Made by a program: the position numbers and the translations under genes. Below are positions 24,335 to 32,765 of a stretch of DNA of 64,000 nucleotides, in pieces. The DNA comes from Methylocella tundrae. GTDB taxonomy: Bacteria; Pseudomonadota; Alphaproteobacteria; Rhizobiales; Beijerinckiaceae. The DNA lies in NCBI RefSeq assembly GCF_038024855.1, contig NZ_CP139089.1, positions 868,001-932,000 on the forward strand, read 5' to 3'. Positions within the stretch are counted from its first letter, which is position 1, and each line of letters begins with the position of its first letter. The notes below the pieces were generated by a model, which was given only the letters and a program-made list of their open reading frames with translations, ran no database searches and was not told where the DNA came from.

Positions 24335-25708
24335 ATGACAGACATCCTCGGCCCCGGATCGAACGCCACCAACGTCACGACGACGCGCCCGGCCGATAGT
24401 CGCATCATGGCGTCGATCGACACATGGCTGCAGGATTGCACCTCCTCGACGGCGCAGGACGGCACGGAGATTTCGGCGGAATTCCTGAACGGCGTGCTGG
24501 CTAATCTGCGCGTTCTCGCGCGCGGCAATGGACCGCAGATCTCTGGCGGGCCGGTCGTTCCGGAAGATAATTCCGATTTGATGCTGCTCAACGCCGCGCT
24601 GCATCTGATCCAGCGCGGCAAGATGCATGTCGCGACGGATGCGGGCGGCGTCAACGCGCTTGTCGCGCAGCTCTCGCCCGTGCCGCCGGAACTCGTCGAC
24701 GGCATGCTCATCGTCATGCGTCCCGCGATAGCCAACACGGGGCCGACGACATTTACCGCCGCTGGCGTGACCAACCAGGTCGCCACGGCAACCGGCGCGC
24801 CTCTCGGCGGCGGCGAGCTCAATCCGTCGCTGTTTTCGGCTTTCCGCTGGAACGTGACGTTGGGGAAATGGCAGCTCGGGGATTCCGTGCCGGAAGCGGC
24901 GCTGGTGCATTTCGGCGCGGACACAAGCGCCGCCGCCAACACGATCATCGCAAATGTGACGCCGGCGATCTCTTCTTATAAGCCCGGGATGCTTTTTTCG
25001 GTTCCGGTCGCCAATCTCAACACCGGCTCGTCGCAGGCCAATTTCAACGGCCTCGGCCTCAAAAATATCGTCCTCAACAACAGCGGCGCCGCGCTTTCCG
25101 GCGGCGAAATGAGCAACATTGGCGGCTATACTGCGCTGTTCCTTTATGATGGCGTGAGTTTGCGGCTTTTGAACCCGCTGCCGAAGGGCGTTTCGCGCCG
25201 CGCGCCTTTTACGTCGAGTGGGACGTTTACGCCGGTCGGCTCTCTCGTCATGGTGCAGGAATGGGCGGGCGGCGCGGCCGGCCGCAATGTCGGAGGGAGC
25301 AGCTACACGGCGGGGCAGGGCGGCGGCGCTGGCGAATACCGCTACGGTTATTTCCAGGTGACGCCTGGTGTTGGCATTGCCGTAACCGTAGGCGCGGGAG
25401 CCGCGGCCGGATCGAACGGCAATGGGGGCGCGTCGTCTTTCGGGTCGCTAATGACGGCGCTTGGCGCGATCGGGACGGCGGGCGGCGCCGGCGGCTCCGG
25501 CGGGTACGGCTTCTCGGGCGGCGCCGGAAGTCCCGGCTTTTCGAACGGCAATGTGACGGGGGCGATCGTCGTCATCGGCTCCGGCGGCGTGCCTTATCTC
25601 GCCGGCCTCTTCGGCGGCGGCGGGCAGGGTGGCGACGGTGGTCCGTCCGGCAATCCGAATGGCCGCGCCGGGCAACCCGGTTTCGTGCTCGTATCCGAGG
25701 TGGGTTAA
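24335..25708 (+). CDS. Tail fibre protein with Gly-rich C-terminal adhesin domain
   Basis: The 457-residue protein starts with a baseplate-binding-like MTDILGPGSNATNVTTTRPA and DGTEISAEFLNGVLANLR. The shaft is beta-rich. The C-terminal ~130 residues are very Gly-rich (GGAGGSGGYGFSGGAG, GGGGQGGDGG), like adhesin tips with polyglycine helices in long tail fibres. It would bind host surface. AAGGAAAA is the ribosome binding site. Confidence 0.75.
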   Translation: MTDILGPGSNATNVTTTRPADSRIMASIDTWLQDCTSSTAQDGTEISAEFLNGVLANLRVLARGNGPQISGGPVVPEDNSDLMLLNAALHLIQRGKMHVATDAGGVNALVAQLSPVPPELVDGMLIVMRPAIANTGPTTFTAAGVTNQVATATGAPLGGGELNPSLFSAFRWNVTLGKWQLGDSVPEAALVHFGADTSAAANTIIANVTPAISSYKPGMLFSVPVANLNTGSSQANFNGLGLKNIVLNNSGAALSGGEMSNIGGYTALFLYDGVSLRLLNPLPKGVSRRAPFTSSGTFTPVGSLVMVQEWAGGAAGRNVGGSSYTAGQGGGAGEYRYGYFQVTPGVGIAVTVGAGAAAGSNGNGGASSFGSLMTALGAIGTAGGAGGSGGYGFSGGAGSPGFSNGNVTGAIVVIGSGGVPYLAGLFGGGGQGGDGGPSGNPNGRAGQPGFVLVSEVG

Positions 25709-25711
25709 CTA

Positions 25712-26215
25712 ATGTTTGCATTGATCCAAAGCGGAGTGGTCGTCGAGCTTTTTGCGGAGCGTCCGGTTTTGCATCCAGACGTCGAATTGGTTGACGTCTC
25801 GGCCTTTCCTGATATCGCCGTCGGCTGGGTATTCGCGAATGGATCCTTCCTGGCGCCTCCTCCCGCGCCGCCGCCAACGCGGGCCGAGCTTCAGGCTTAT
25901 GCCGCCGCCAAATGGGCGGCCGTCATCGCCAATGGAACGGTGACGGTTGGCGGCTTTCAGTCTTCGACGGCGGAACAGTGGCAGGGATATGTCTCGCGCG
26001 CCGTGCAGCTTGCGCAGACCGATCCATCGACCCCTATCCTCTGGAACGGCGTGACGCCGATCACGCCTTCGCAATTGCAGGCGCTTGGCGCGGCTGTCGG
26101 CATTTTCGTGCAGGCGGCGTTCACGGCGGAGGGCGCCGCGCAGGCGGCGATCGCGGCCGGAACCATCACGACCTTCGCCAGGATCGACGCGGCGGCGTGG
26201 CCTGCGAATAGCTGA
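25712..26215 (+). CDS. Tail fibre-associated protein with DUF4376-like domain
   Basis: This 167-residue protein directly follows the fibre gene, where fibre assembly proteins usually sit. It opens MFALIQSGVVVELFAERP with a short proline-rich hinge PPPAPPPTRAEL. It then has a DUF4376-like helical core (AAAKWAAVIANGTVTVGG, ALGAAVGIFVQAAFTAE). Such proteins are thought to fold or cap fibres. Its stop overlaps the next ATG. Confidence 0.6.
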   Translation: MFALIQSGVVVELFAERPVLHPDVELVDVSAFPDIAVGWVFANGSFLAPPPAPPPTRAELQAYAAAKWAAVIANGTVTVGGFQSSTAEQWQGYVSRAVQLAQTDPSTPILWNGVTPITPSQLQALGAAVGIFVQAAFTAEGAAQAAIAAGTITTFARIDAAAWPANS

Positions 26216-26571
26216 TGGATCTCGCCTTCGCCAACAATCAGTCCTGGATCTGGACGGTCAGCCTCAGCCAATGGGCGCTGCTCTATGACCTGACGCAGGC
26301 GACGTTCCGCATGCAGATGCGGGCGGCGGCCGGCGATACGCTGGTGATCTATCGCTGGTCATCGAACCCCGCCGACATGGCGCGCGGGCTTCTCTCGTAT
26401 GAGCCGAGCTCGAAGCTTCTGACCTCGACCGCCCCCTATGCGGACATGGCCCAGATCGCCGCCGCGACCAATGTCTATGACCTGCAGGCGCAATTGCCGG
26501 TCCCAAATCCCGCGATGGTAAAAATCTTCACCGGCGGCGCGCTCTCATTCTCATCCGGCGTGACGAGGTAG
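26215..26571 (+). CDS. Hypothetical fibre-region protein, 118 aa
   Basis: ATG 26215 overlaps the previous stop. The beta-rich protein (MDLAFANNQSWIWTVSLSQW, then RMQMRAAAGDTLVIYRW) resembles small phage proteins that accompany fibres. It has no signal peptide or membrane segment. Function unknown. It lies 1 bp before the 544-aa fibre protein. Confidence 0.6.
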   Translation: MDLAFANNQSWIWTVSLSQWALLYDLTQATFRMQMRAAAGDTLVIYRWSSNPADMARGLLSYEPSSKLLTSTAPYADMAQIAAATNVYDLQAQLPVPNPAMVKIFTGGALSFSSGVTR

Positions 26572-26572
26572 C

Positions 26573-28207
26573 ATGACAGACACAGTCGTCGTTACGACGC
26601 CAGACGCCACGCCCGCGGTGCTTCAGCCGACGCTGACGGACGCTATCGCCGCCGCGCTGGCCTATTCGCTCTCCGCCGGCGAATCGGCGCTGGCGTCCGC
26701 CGCATCCGCCGCGACCAGCGCCTCCGCCGGGGCGACGGCCGCAGCGGCGGCGTCCGCGGCGCTGGTAGCCCTTGTCGGCGTTGCGAACGGGATCGCAGGC
26801 CTCGATGGCTCGCGGTTTGTGCCTTTAGCGCAGATCGCTGGATTAACCGACGCGCAAATCAGCGCCACAGCGGCGATCTCTGGAGCGAAGATCAATCCGG
26901 TCTTCCTCACGCCCGTCTCGATCAACAGGAGCGGCGGCGCGGTTCTGACGATCGGAAATGGATCGACGGGCGGCGCCACGCCGACGAGGTTGAATTTTGA
27001 CACGAGCTATTCGACCGTGCCGGGAGCAAACCCTAAACTATCGATGTTTGGCAGCGCGGGAGATGGCTTCGGCGTGTCGGCCAGCGCGCTGGATTATATG
27101 GTCGCGGGCGGCCATGCGCATAATTTCTATGTCAACGGGTCTAAAGTTGGCAGCTTAGCGGCGACGGGCATCTCCAGCATCGGCGTGTCTGTGGCTCCGC
27201 CGGCTAATTCTCTATCTCAGGCGTTTGCATCAATCCAATCTTTAAGCGGGATACTAGCCGGGAACCCTGCCTTCAACGCCAATTGGTTGAAGCTATCGTC
27301 TGATACACTGGATGTTGGAGGCGGTTTCGTCCAAGGTCTACTGGTTGAACAACATTTTGGGGGCGCCGGAACGAAAGGCGGCAGGCAAACTATACTATCT
27401 GCCGCGTTTCTTGTCGCGCCAACAGACGCCGCGAATACTAATCGCAACTACGTAAGCCTTTCCGCCAGCATAGAGGCGGCGAGTGGTGATGGCGGGTCTC
27501 TTGGGTCTGAGAAGGGCGCTCTATTTGCGTCCAATTTTGTAGCTATAGCTGATGCCGGAGCAACTCATCTCTTAGACGTGACGGGCTCTGAAGTTGATAT
27601 CATCATGCGGGCCGGCTCAAGCAGCCTTTATAAATGGGGCTGGGATGTTGTATCCGCAGTAGGGGATGCGGTTCACGGCTCGCTTGAGGACGCTGCGTTC
27701 AACGCGCGTTGCGATCAAGGCGCGATTGGTTGGATGAATGCTTTCCAAGTATCAACTGCCGCCGGAACAGCGCCGACATATGGAGTATCTCCTGGCGGAA
27801 CAATTCTATATGGGGGCGTTACGGCTAGCGTCGCGCTGCGCGCGGGCATAGATTTGAGCGGTGTGTCTTCGCCGTGGGTTCAATCTGCGATTGTTTTGCC
27901 AGCTAATAACGGCGGTATTTGGTGGGGAACGGGATTTCAGGGCGGTTCAATAGTCAGCGTTACGGCCGCGAACGGCGGCGGGATCATCTTCGATAATGAC
28001 GTAACTATTTTTAATTTTGGAGCTTCAGAACCGGTGAAAGTAACACCGGCAGGCCTACAAATTCCGGGCAGCTTGATTGTTGCGACGCTTCCTCCTGCGA
28101 CATCTTCATCCATCGGCGCGCAAGGCCAAATAACCTGGGACGCGACGCATATTTATGTATGCGTGTCGTCTAATACTTGGGTGCGCGCGCTGTTATCGAC
28201 GTTCTAA
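26573..28207 (+). CDS. Putative tail fibre protein, 544 aa
   Basis: The first ~75 residues are Ala/Ser-rich coiled-coil (SAATSASAGATAAAAASAAL), the usual fibre shaft start, followed by LTDAQISATAAISGAKINP. The middle and end are Gly/Ser-rich beta sequence without a known domain, ending in a receptor-tip-like TLPPATSSSIGAQGQITWD. Base composition becomes clearly more AT-rich from about 27200 to the end, with more mixed codon use, suggesting the tip was exchanged horizontally. Confidence 0.65.
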   Translation: MTDTVVVTTPDATPAVLQPTLTDAIAAALAYSLSAGESALASAASAATSASAGATAAAAASAALVALVGVANGIAGLDGSRFVPLAQIAGLTDAQISATAAISGAKINPVFLTPVSINRSGGAVLTIGNGSTGGATPTRLNFDTSYSTVPGANPKLSMFGSAGDGFGVSASALDYMVAGGHAHNFYVNGSKVGSLAATGISSIGVSVAPPANSLSQAFASIQSLSGILAGNPAFNANWLKLSSDTLDVGGGFVQGLLVEQHFGGAGTKGGRQTILSAAFLVAPTDAANTNRNYVSLSASIEAASGDGGSLGSEKGALFASNFVAIADAGATHLLDVTGSEVDIIMRAGSSSLYKWGWDVVSAVGDAVHGSLEDAAFNARCDQGAIGWMNAFQVSTAAGTAPTYGVSPGGTILYGGVTASVALRAGIDLSGVSSPWVQSAIVLPANNGGIWWGTGFQGGSIVSVTAANGGGIIFDNDVTIFNFGASEPVKVTPAGLQIPGSLIVATLPPATSSSIGAQGQITWDATHIYVCVSSNTWVRALLSTF

Positions 28208-28240
28208 AACAGCACAACGCACGTATCCATTATAGGACAT

Positions 28241-28540
28241 ATGGAAACAATGAAAATAGACTTTTCCAAGAGCATTCTCGGCATCGACGGCGCTCCGCTC
28301 CTCGACGAAACAAAGCAGGAATTGCGCCTCAGCGTGCTTTCGATCAATTCGCTGTTGTCGCCGAAGACGCCGTTGAGCGGAGAACAAAATGTGAAGCGTT
28401 TTCAACTGGCGCTTCGGCTCAATGACGCCAGCGAGGTCGAGATCACGCCGGAAGAGGCGGCTTTGATCAAAACATGCGCGACCGAGACTTTCGCATCGCC
28501 CCTGATCGTCGGGCGCATGTTCGAAGCCCTCAACGGCTGA
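28241..28540 (+). CDS. Hypothetical phage protein, 99 aa
   Basis: The protein is MKIDFSKSILGIDGAPLLDE followed by helical segments and ITPEEAALIKTCATE; start is ATG 28241 or 28250. It resembles small conserved phage proteins with a FSKSILGIDG core whose job is unknown. It lies between two fibre genes and 10 bp before the beta-helix protein. Confidence 0.6.
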   Translation: METMKIDFSKSILGIDGAPLLDETKQELRLSVLSINSLLSPKTPLSGEQNVKRFQLALRLNDASEVEITPEEAALIKTCATETFASPLIVGRMFEALNG

Positions 28541-28550
28541 CATCGGCGAA

Positions 28551-31349
28551 ATGATCTCGCTGCCGCTCCTCCCGAATGTATGGACATCGTTGGGATCGGG
28601 ACCGCTCGAGATCCGCGCCGCGCGCGGGACAGTCTGCTATGCGATTTCCGATTCCCCGCCAGCTCCCACTGAGCGCGGATTCACGCTCGCCGCCGGAAAG
28701 CCAAAATCGATCCAGGCGACGGGACAGGTCTGGGCGCTGACCCAAAGCCCGCTTGGCGCGACCGTGCTCTATCAGCCGTCAGCGCTGAAACACCGGCTTC
28801 TCTATGGGGCGGGGACGATCTCAACGCCTCCGGCGCTCCCCGTTCCGGCGGTCATTACGCCCCCGGCGATCCTCGGCTTCTACTGCGTCGGCCAGACGCT
28901 GTCGTGCAGCGCGGGCGCATGGACGAACGCGCCGGCGTCTTTCGCCTATCAATGGCTGCGCAATCTCACGCCGATCGCCGGCGCTAATGCCGCGACCTAT
29001 GTGCTGACGTCAGCCGATCTCGGCGCATCGATTACACGGCGCACGACGCCGGGCAACGCCAGCGGCTCCGGGGCCTCGTCGACGGCCTTTCCGACGCCGG
29101 CGATCTCGGCCGCGCCAGATATAGTCGTCTCGCTTTCCGGGAGCGACACGGCGGCCGGGACGCTCGCGGCGCCTGTCGCCACCTTCGCCAAGGCTCAAAC
29201 GCTTTTGCGCGCGAGGATCGCGGCCAACCGCAACGCGGCCTGTTTGATCCTTTTTCGCGGCGGCGTCTATTTCCAGACCATCGGCAAGACCCAGTCCTAC
29301 TATGGCGTCACGACCGGGCTGACGATGACCTACGCCGACACGCCGGCGGCTCCGGGCAGCGTAACCGTCGCGCCCTATCCCGGAGAGGCGGTGACGATCA
29401 GCGGCGGCTTGCCGGTCACGGGCTGGGCGGTCGATTCTTCGACAGGGTTTTGGACCGCGTCGCTTCCCGCCATCGCCGCTGGAACGCAGCCCATCTTCAA
29501 CGAAATGTGGGTGACGAACGGATCGAGCACGGCGCGGTCGCAATGGACGATCCGCCCGGTCATGACCAGCGAATATTATCATATCGCGTCGGCGCAGACG
29601 GCCACGGGGACGCTGACGGGTTCGCCGCCTTCCTATCGGGGCGAAACCCTTTATGCATCGAATTTCGGCGATTACGGCCAGGGCAACAAGGGAACGAACC
29701 GGTTTGGGTTCAATTCCGGAGAAATCGACCCCGCCGCGCATAATCTCGCCAGCATCCGCATCAGGTTCGAGAGGCGGCAATTATCGGTCGTGCCCCTCGC
29801 GGCGGTCGATGGGGTCAATAATATCGCAACGCTGAGCAGTCATTTGCTGTTCACAGACGATGCGCAGGTCAACCAGCCCTATCGCGTCTGCAACGCCAGG
29901 GAAGCACTGTCGCTATCGGTTCCCGGGGAGATGTATCTCGACGCGATCAGCGGCGTTCTGACCTATGTGCCGCGCCCGGGCGATGCTCTCGGCGTCACCA
30001 CGTTCATCGCGCCTGTCGTCGACGAGATCATCCGCTTCTCGAACGCCGCCTCGGATGGCGACGGCTCGGGAAACCTTGTCGGCAACTGGATCTTCAGCGA
30101 CATCAATTTCGCGCACACGAATTCCTACACGCTCCGCCTCGGAAGGCTTGAGAGCGACCAGGGCAAGTTCATGGGCGCTGTCGGAGCCATCGCCGGCATC
30201 GGCGCCGACAATGTCGTATTCTCCGGCGGCTCGATCCGTCACACCGGCGAAAGCGCGACGGCGTTCGGGCCCGGCTCGAAAGCGATCTCTTTCATCGGCG
30301 GCGCGCAATATTTCGATCTGGGCGCCAATGGCCCGACAGTCGCCGATGAATTAGGGATGAACCCATGGTTTGGCGGATCCAGCGCGCCAAGCACGCCGAC
30401 AGCCTGGAATGACAGCGACGGAAACATCAGCAGCTTTTTGCCCGGATACAACGTCGTCAATAATGTTGTTATTCACGATACCGGTATAAACGTCACTAAC
30501 TCGGCATCGATTGCCTTCGGGCGCGGGGGCTTCAACTCAATCAAAAAAGTAACGATGTACAACGCCGCCTCATTTGGCATCGCGTTTGGTATTGACAGAG
30601 CGCCCTACCTGACAAACGATACCAAACAGACGAACAATTATTTCGGATATATTCTTGGCTACAATTTCGGCATGGGCGGGACGACCGGCGCACAGGATTT
30701 CGGCATATTCTATTTGTCCGGTCAGCAAGGATCGAGCGTCGAATCGACCAAGACCGTCATCGAATACTGCTGGGTCAGGGATATCTATGCATCATCCTGG
30801 CCGACCTATGACGGAACGAACTACATCGCGCGCGGGAACAATAATTTCAAAGTTTATGTTGATCAGGTCGGGCGCGGCGTCATCGTTCGGAACTCGGTGT
30901 TTTCCGGCGTCGGCAATACGTTTCAGATCAAAGGGACGCTCCACGAGTGGACGAACAATATCGCCGTTGGCGATTACACCGGGCTGATTCAAAACGTTCA
31001 GCACTATCCGATGCTTCCATATGTGGCGTCGCCATCGACGAGCGGTCCGGTGTCGATCAGCATAAGTGAAAGCATCTTCGACTTTACGCCCGGAGATTCG
31101 ACGATGCTCTTCTATGCGAATCTTGCCAGCTACAACATGCCGTCTGATAATAATCTCTTTTTCATGCGCGGCGCGACGATCTCGCGGATGAGCGCCGACA
31201 TGACGAAAACGCAATGGCTTGCGTCCGGCCGCGACGCACATTCTATTTTCGACGTCGATCCGCGGTTGAACGCCGATTTTACGTTCGCCGCCGGCAATCC
31301 GCTGCCAGGCTTCATCCCGATCGACGTAACGGCCATGGGCGCGGCCTGA
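28551..31349 (+). CDS. Tail spike with right-handed beta-helix (putative polysaccharide-degrading) domain, 932 aa
   Basis: The first ~75 residues form a module (WTSLGSGPLEIRAA, then YAISDSPPAP) shared with the 106-aa protein that follows. An Ig-like stretch is around residues 100-175 (GQTLSCSAGAWTNAP, YQWLRN). From about residue 185, SLSGSDTAAGTLAAPVATFA leads into a pectate-lyase-like right-handed beta helix. Spikes of this build cut capsule or O-antigen. No catalytic residues can be fixed by eye. Confidence 0.7.
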   Translation: MISLPLLPNVWTSLGSGPLEIRAARGTVCYAISDSPPAPTERGFTLAAGKPKSIQATGQVWALTQSPLGATVLYQPSALKHRLLYGAGTISTPPALPVPAVITPPAILGFYCVGQTLSCSAGAWTNAPASFAYQWLRNLTPIAGANAATYVLTSADLGASITRRTTPGNASGSGASSTAFPTPAISAAPDIVVSLSGSDTAAGTLAAPVATFAKAQTLLRARIAANRNAACLILFRGGVYFQTIGKTQSYYGVTTGLTMTYADTPAAPGSVTVAPYPGEAVTISGGLPVTGWAVDSSTGFWTASLPAIAAGTQPIFNEMWVTNGSSTARSQWTIRPVMTSEYYHIASAQTATGTLTGSPPSYRGETLYASNFGDYGQGNKGTNRFGFNSGEIDPAAHNLASIRIRFERRQLSVVPLAAVDGVNNIATLSSHLLFTDDAQVNQPYRVCNAREALSLSVPGEMYLDAISGVLTYVPRPGDALGVTTFIAPVVDEIIRFSNAASDGDGSGNLVGNWIFSDINFAHTNSYTLRLGRLESDQGKFMGAVGAIAGIGADNVVFSGGSIRHTGESATAFGPGSKAISFIGGAQYFDLGANGPTVADELGMNPWFGGSSAPSTPTAWNDSDGNISSFLPGYNVVNNVVIHDTGINVTNSASIAFGRGGFNSIKKVTMYNAASFGIAFGIDRAPYLTNDTKQTNNYFGYILGYNFGMGGTTGAQDFGIFYLSGQQGSSVESTKTVIEYCWVRDIYASSWPTYDGTNYIARGNNNFKVYVDQVGRGVIVRNSVFSGVGNTFQIKGTLHEWTNNIAVGDYTGLIQNVQHYPMLPYVASPSTSGPVSISISESIFDFTPGDSTMLFYANLASYNMPSDNNLFFMRGATISRMSADMTKTQWLASGRDAHSIFDVDPRLNADFTFAAGNPLPGFIPIDVTAMGAA

Positions 31350-31350
31350 C

Positions 31351-31671
31351 ATGGCAGCGACGACGGAAGTGGATGTCACGCCGGGCGCCTGGACGTCCTT
31401 GGGCGCGGGGCCTTTGTGCCTGCAGGCGCTGCAAAGCCAGATCTGGTACGCGATCGCCTCCGCGCCGCCGCCGGTCGGCGCGTTGGGCTTCGTGCCCGAT
31501 AGCATCCAGGACGTGTGGACCAACACGAACGTCTATGTGACGACGCCCGACGCGCTTGGCGCAAAACTGGTGTGGGCGCCGCTCGCGCCATTCGTTGTCT
31601 CATCCGGCGCCAGCGCCATGGACTTCAGCCAATCCGCAAACAGCGGCCTCCTCGCCGCGATCGCCGCCTAA
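31351..31671 (+). CDS. 106-aa fibre-region protein: spike N-terminal module plus MDFS-type C-terminus
   Basis: Residues 13-84 repeat the start of the beta-helix spike (WTSLGAGPL, YAIASAPPP, LGAKLVWAPLA), so it is essentially a free-standing attachment module. It ends with AMDFSQSANSGLLAAIAA, the shared C-terminal signature. It starts 1 bp after the spike stop. It could be an adaptor between spike and baseplate, or a decaying duplicate. Confidence 0.6.
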   Translation: MAATTEVDVTPGAWTSLGAGPLCLQALQSQIWYAIASAPPPVGALGFVPDSIQDVWTNTNVYVTTPDALGAKLVWAPLAPFVVSSGASAMDFSQSANSGLLAAIAA

Positions 31672-31689
31672 ACTCCGGAGAATCAACCC

Positions 31690-32760
31690 ATGGCTTTGCC
31701 AATCCTCAACGTCACTCCCGGCTCGGGAGCGACGATCAACACGCTGCCCAACGCGCCCGCGGTGATCGCGGACAGTATCTCCGTTGCGCTGGCGACCGAC
31801 ACGGTGCTGCCGCTGCCGACTGGCGCCGCCGCCGATGGAACCGACGCAACGGGCGTCGTCCAGCTTGCCGGCGGCATCGGCATTCGGGGATGGTTGTCGG
31901 GCATCTTCTCAAAGGTTTCGACGGCGGCCAATCAGGCGACGCAGATCACCAGCCTTGCGGCCATTCTCGCCGCGATCCAGGCGACCGACACGGCGATCGC
32001 CATTACCAATCGCTCCGGATATATCAACGGCGCGGTGTCCGCCGCCGCCGTCCAGTCGATTGGAACGCAGGGCTGGGCTCCCGGCGACACGCTGACGATG
32101 CCGAGCGGCGCAGGCGTCGGCGCGCCGGCCGTGCTCAATGTGCAGAGCACGCAGCTTGCCGCTGTTCCGACCATCGCCGCCGCCGGATCGGGCGGCACGA
32201 ACGGCGCGGTCACACTGACAGGCACGACCGGAACCGGAACCAAGTTCACCCTGGCCGGCACAATCTCCGGCGGCGTGCTCACGGCGATCGGCTCCATCAG
32301 TGTTGCCGGCAATTACACCGTCAACCCGACGAATCTGGCGGCCGAGCCGGTGACCGGCGGCGGCCTCACAGGGGCGACCGTCAACATCAAGATGGCGATC
32401 CTGGCTCTCGGCGTTACGACCCCGGGCGTCTATACGGCGCCGGTGACCAATCCGCTTGCGCCCGCAGCGACGTCCGGCTCCGGCGTCGGCGCGACAGTCA
32501 ATCTGACGAGTTTCACGCCGCTTTCCACGCAGGTCGCGGCGCTGAATGCATCACGGCAATATCTCGCGATCCGCAATGAGAGCACTGCGCAGAATATCGG
32601 CTTCTCTCTTTCAGGTGCGGCAGCCTTTGGGGCAGTCGGAACGTCGACGCTGCTGTCGAACTTCAACGGCTACGATTGGTCCGGCAATCGCGTGCCGAGC
32701 AACGCATTGACGGCGATAGGGCAGGTCGCATTTCAACAATTCACGGCTTGGGAGGGCTGA
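31690..32760 (+). CDS. Hypothetical virion-type protein, 356 aa
   Basis: The GGAGAATCAACC ribosome binding site leads to ATG 31690. The protein is rich in Ala, Thr, Gly and Val and looks all-beta. It has a SISVALATDTVLPLPTG start and a RQYLAIRNESTAQNIGFSLS block near the C-terminus, which is common in phage surface or decoration proteins. It probably decorates the virion or forms a fibre tip. No specific family assigned. Confidence 0.55.
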   Translation: MALPILNVTPGSGATINTLPNAPAVIADSISVALATDTVLPLPTGAAADGTDATGVVQLAGGIGIRGWLSGIFSKVSTAANQATQITSLAAILAAIQATDTAIAITNRSGYINGAVSAAAVQSIGTQGWAPGDTLTMPSGAGVGAPAVLNVQSTQLAAVPTIAAAGSGGTNGAVTLTGTTGTGTKFTLAGTISGGVLTAIGSISVAGNYTVNPTNLAAEPVTGGGLTGATVNIKMAILALGVTTPGVYTAPVTNPLAPAATSGSGVGATVNLTSFTPLSTQVAALNASRQYLAIRNESTAQNIGFSLSGAAAFGAVGTSTLLSNFNGYDWSGNRVPSNALTAIGQVAFQQFTAWEG

Positions 32761-32765
32761 TCGGA

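Noticed and set aside
23534..24910. A 458-codon minus-strand frame across gp48 and the fibre start
   Set aside because: Overlaps several real plus-strand genes and has shadow-like Arg-rich composition.
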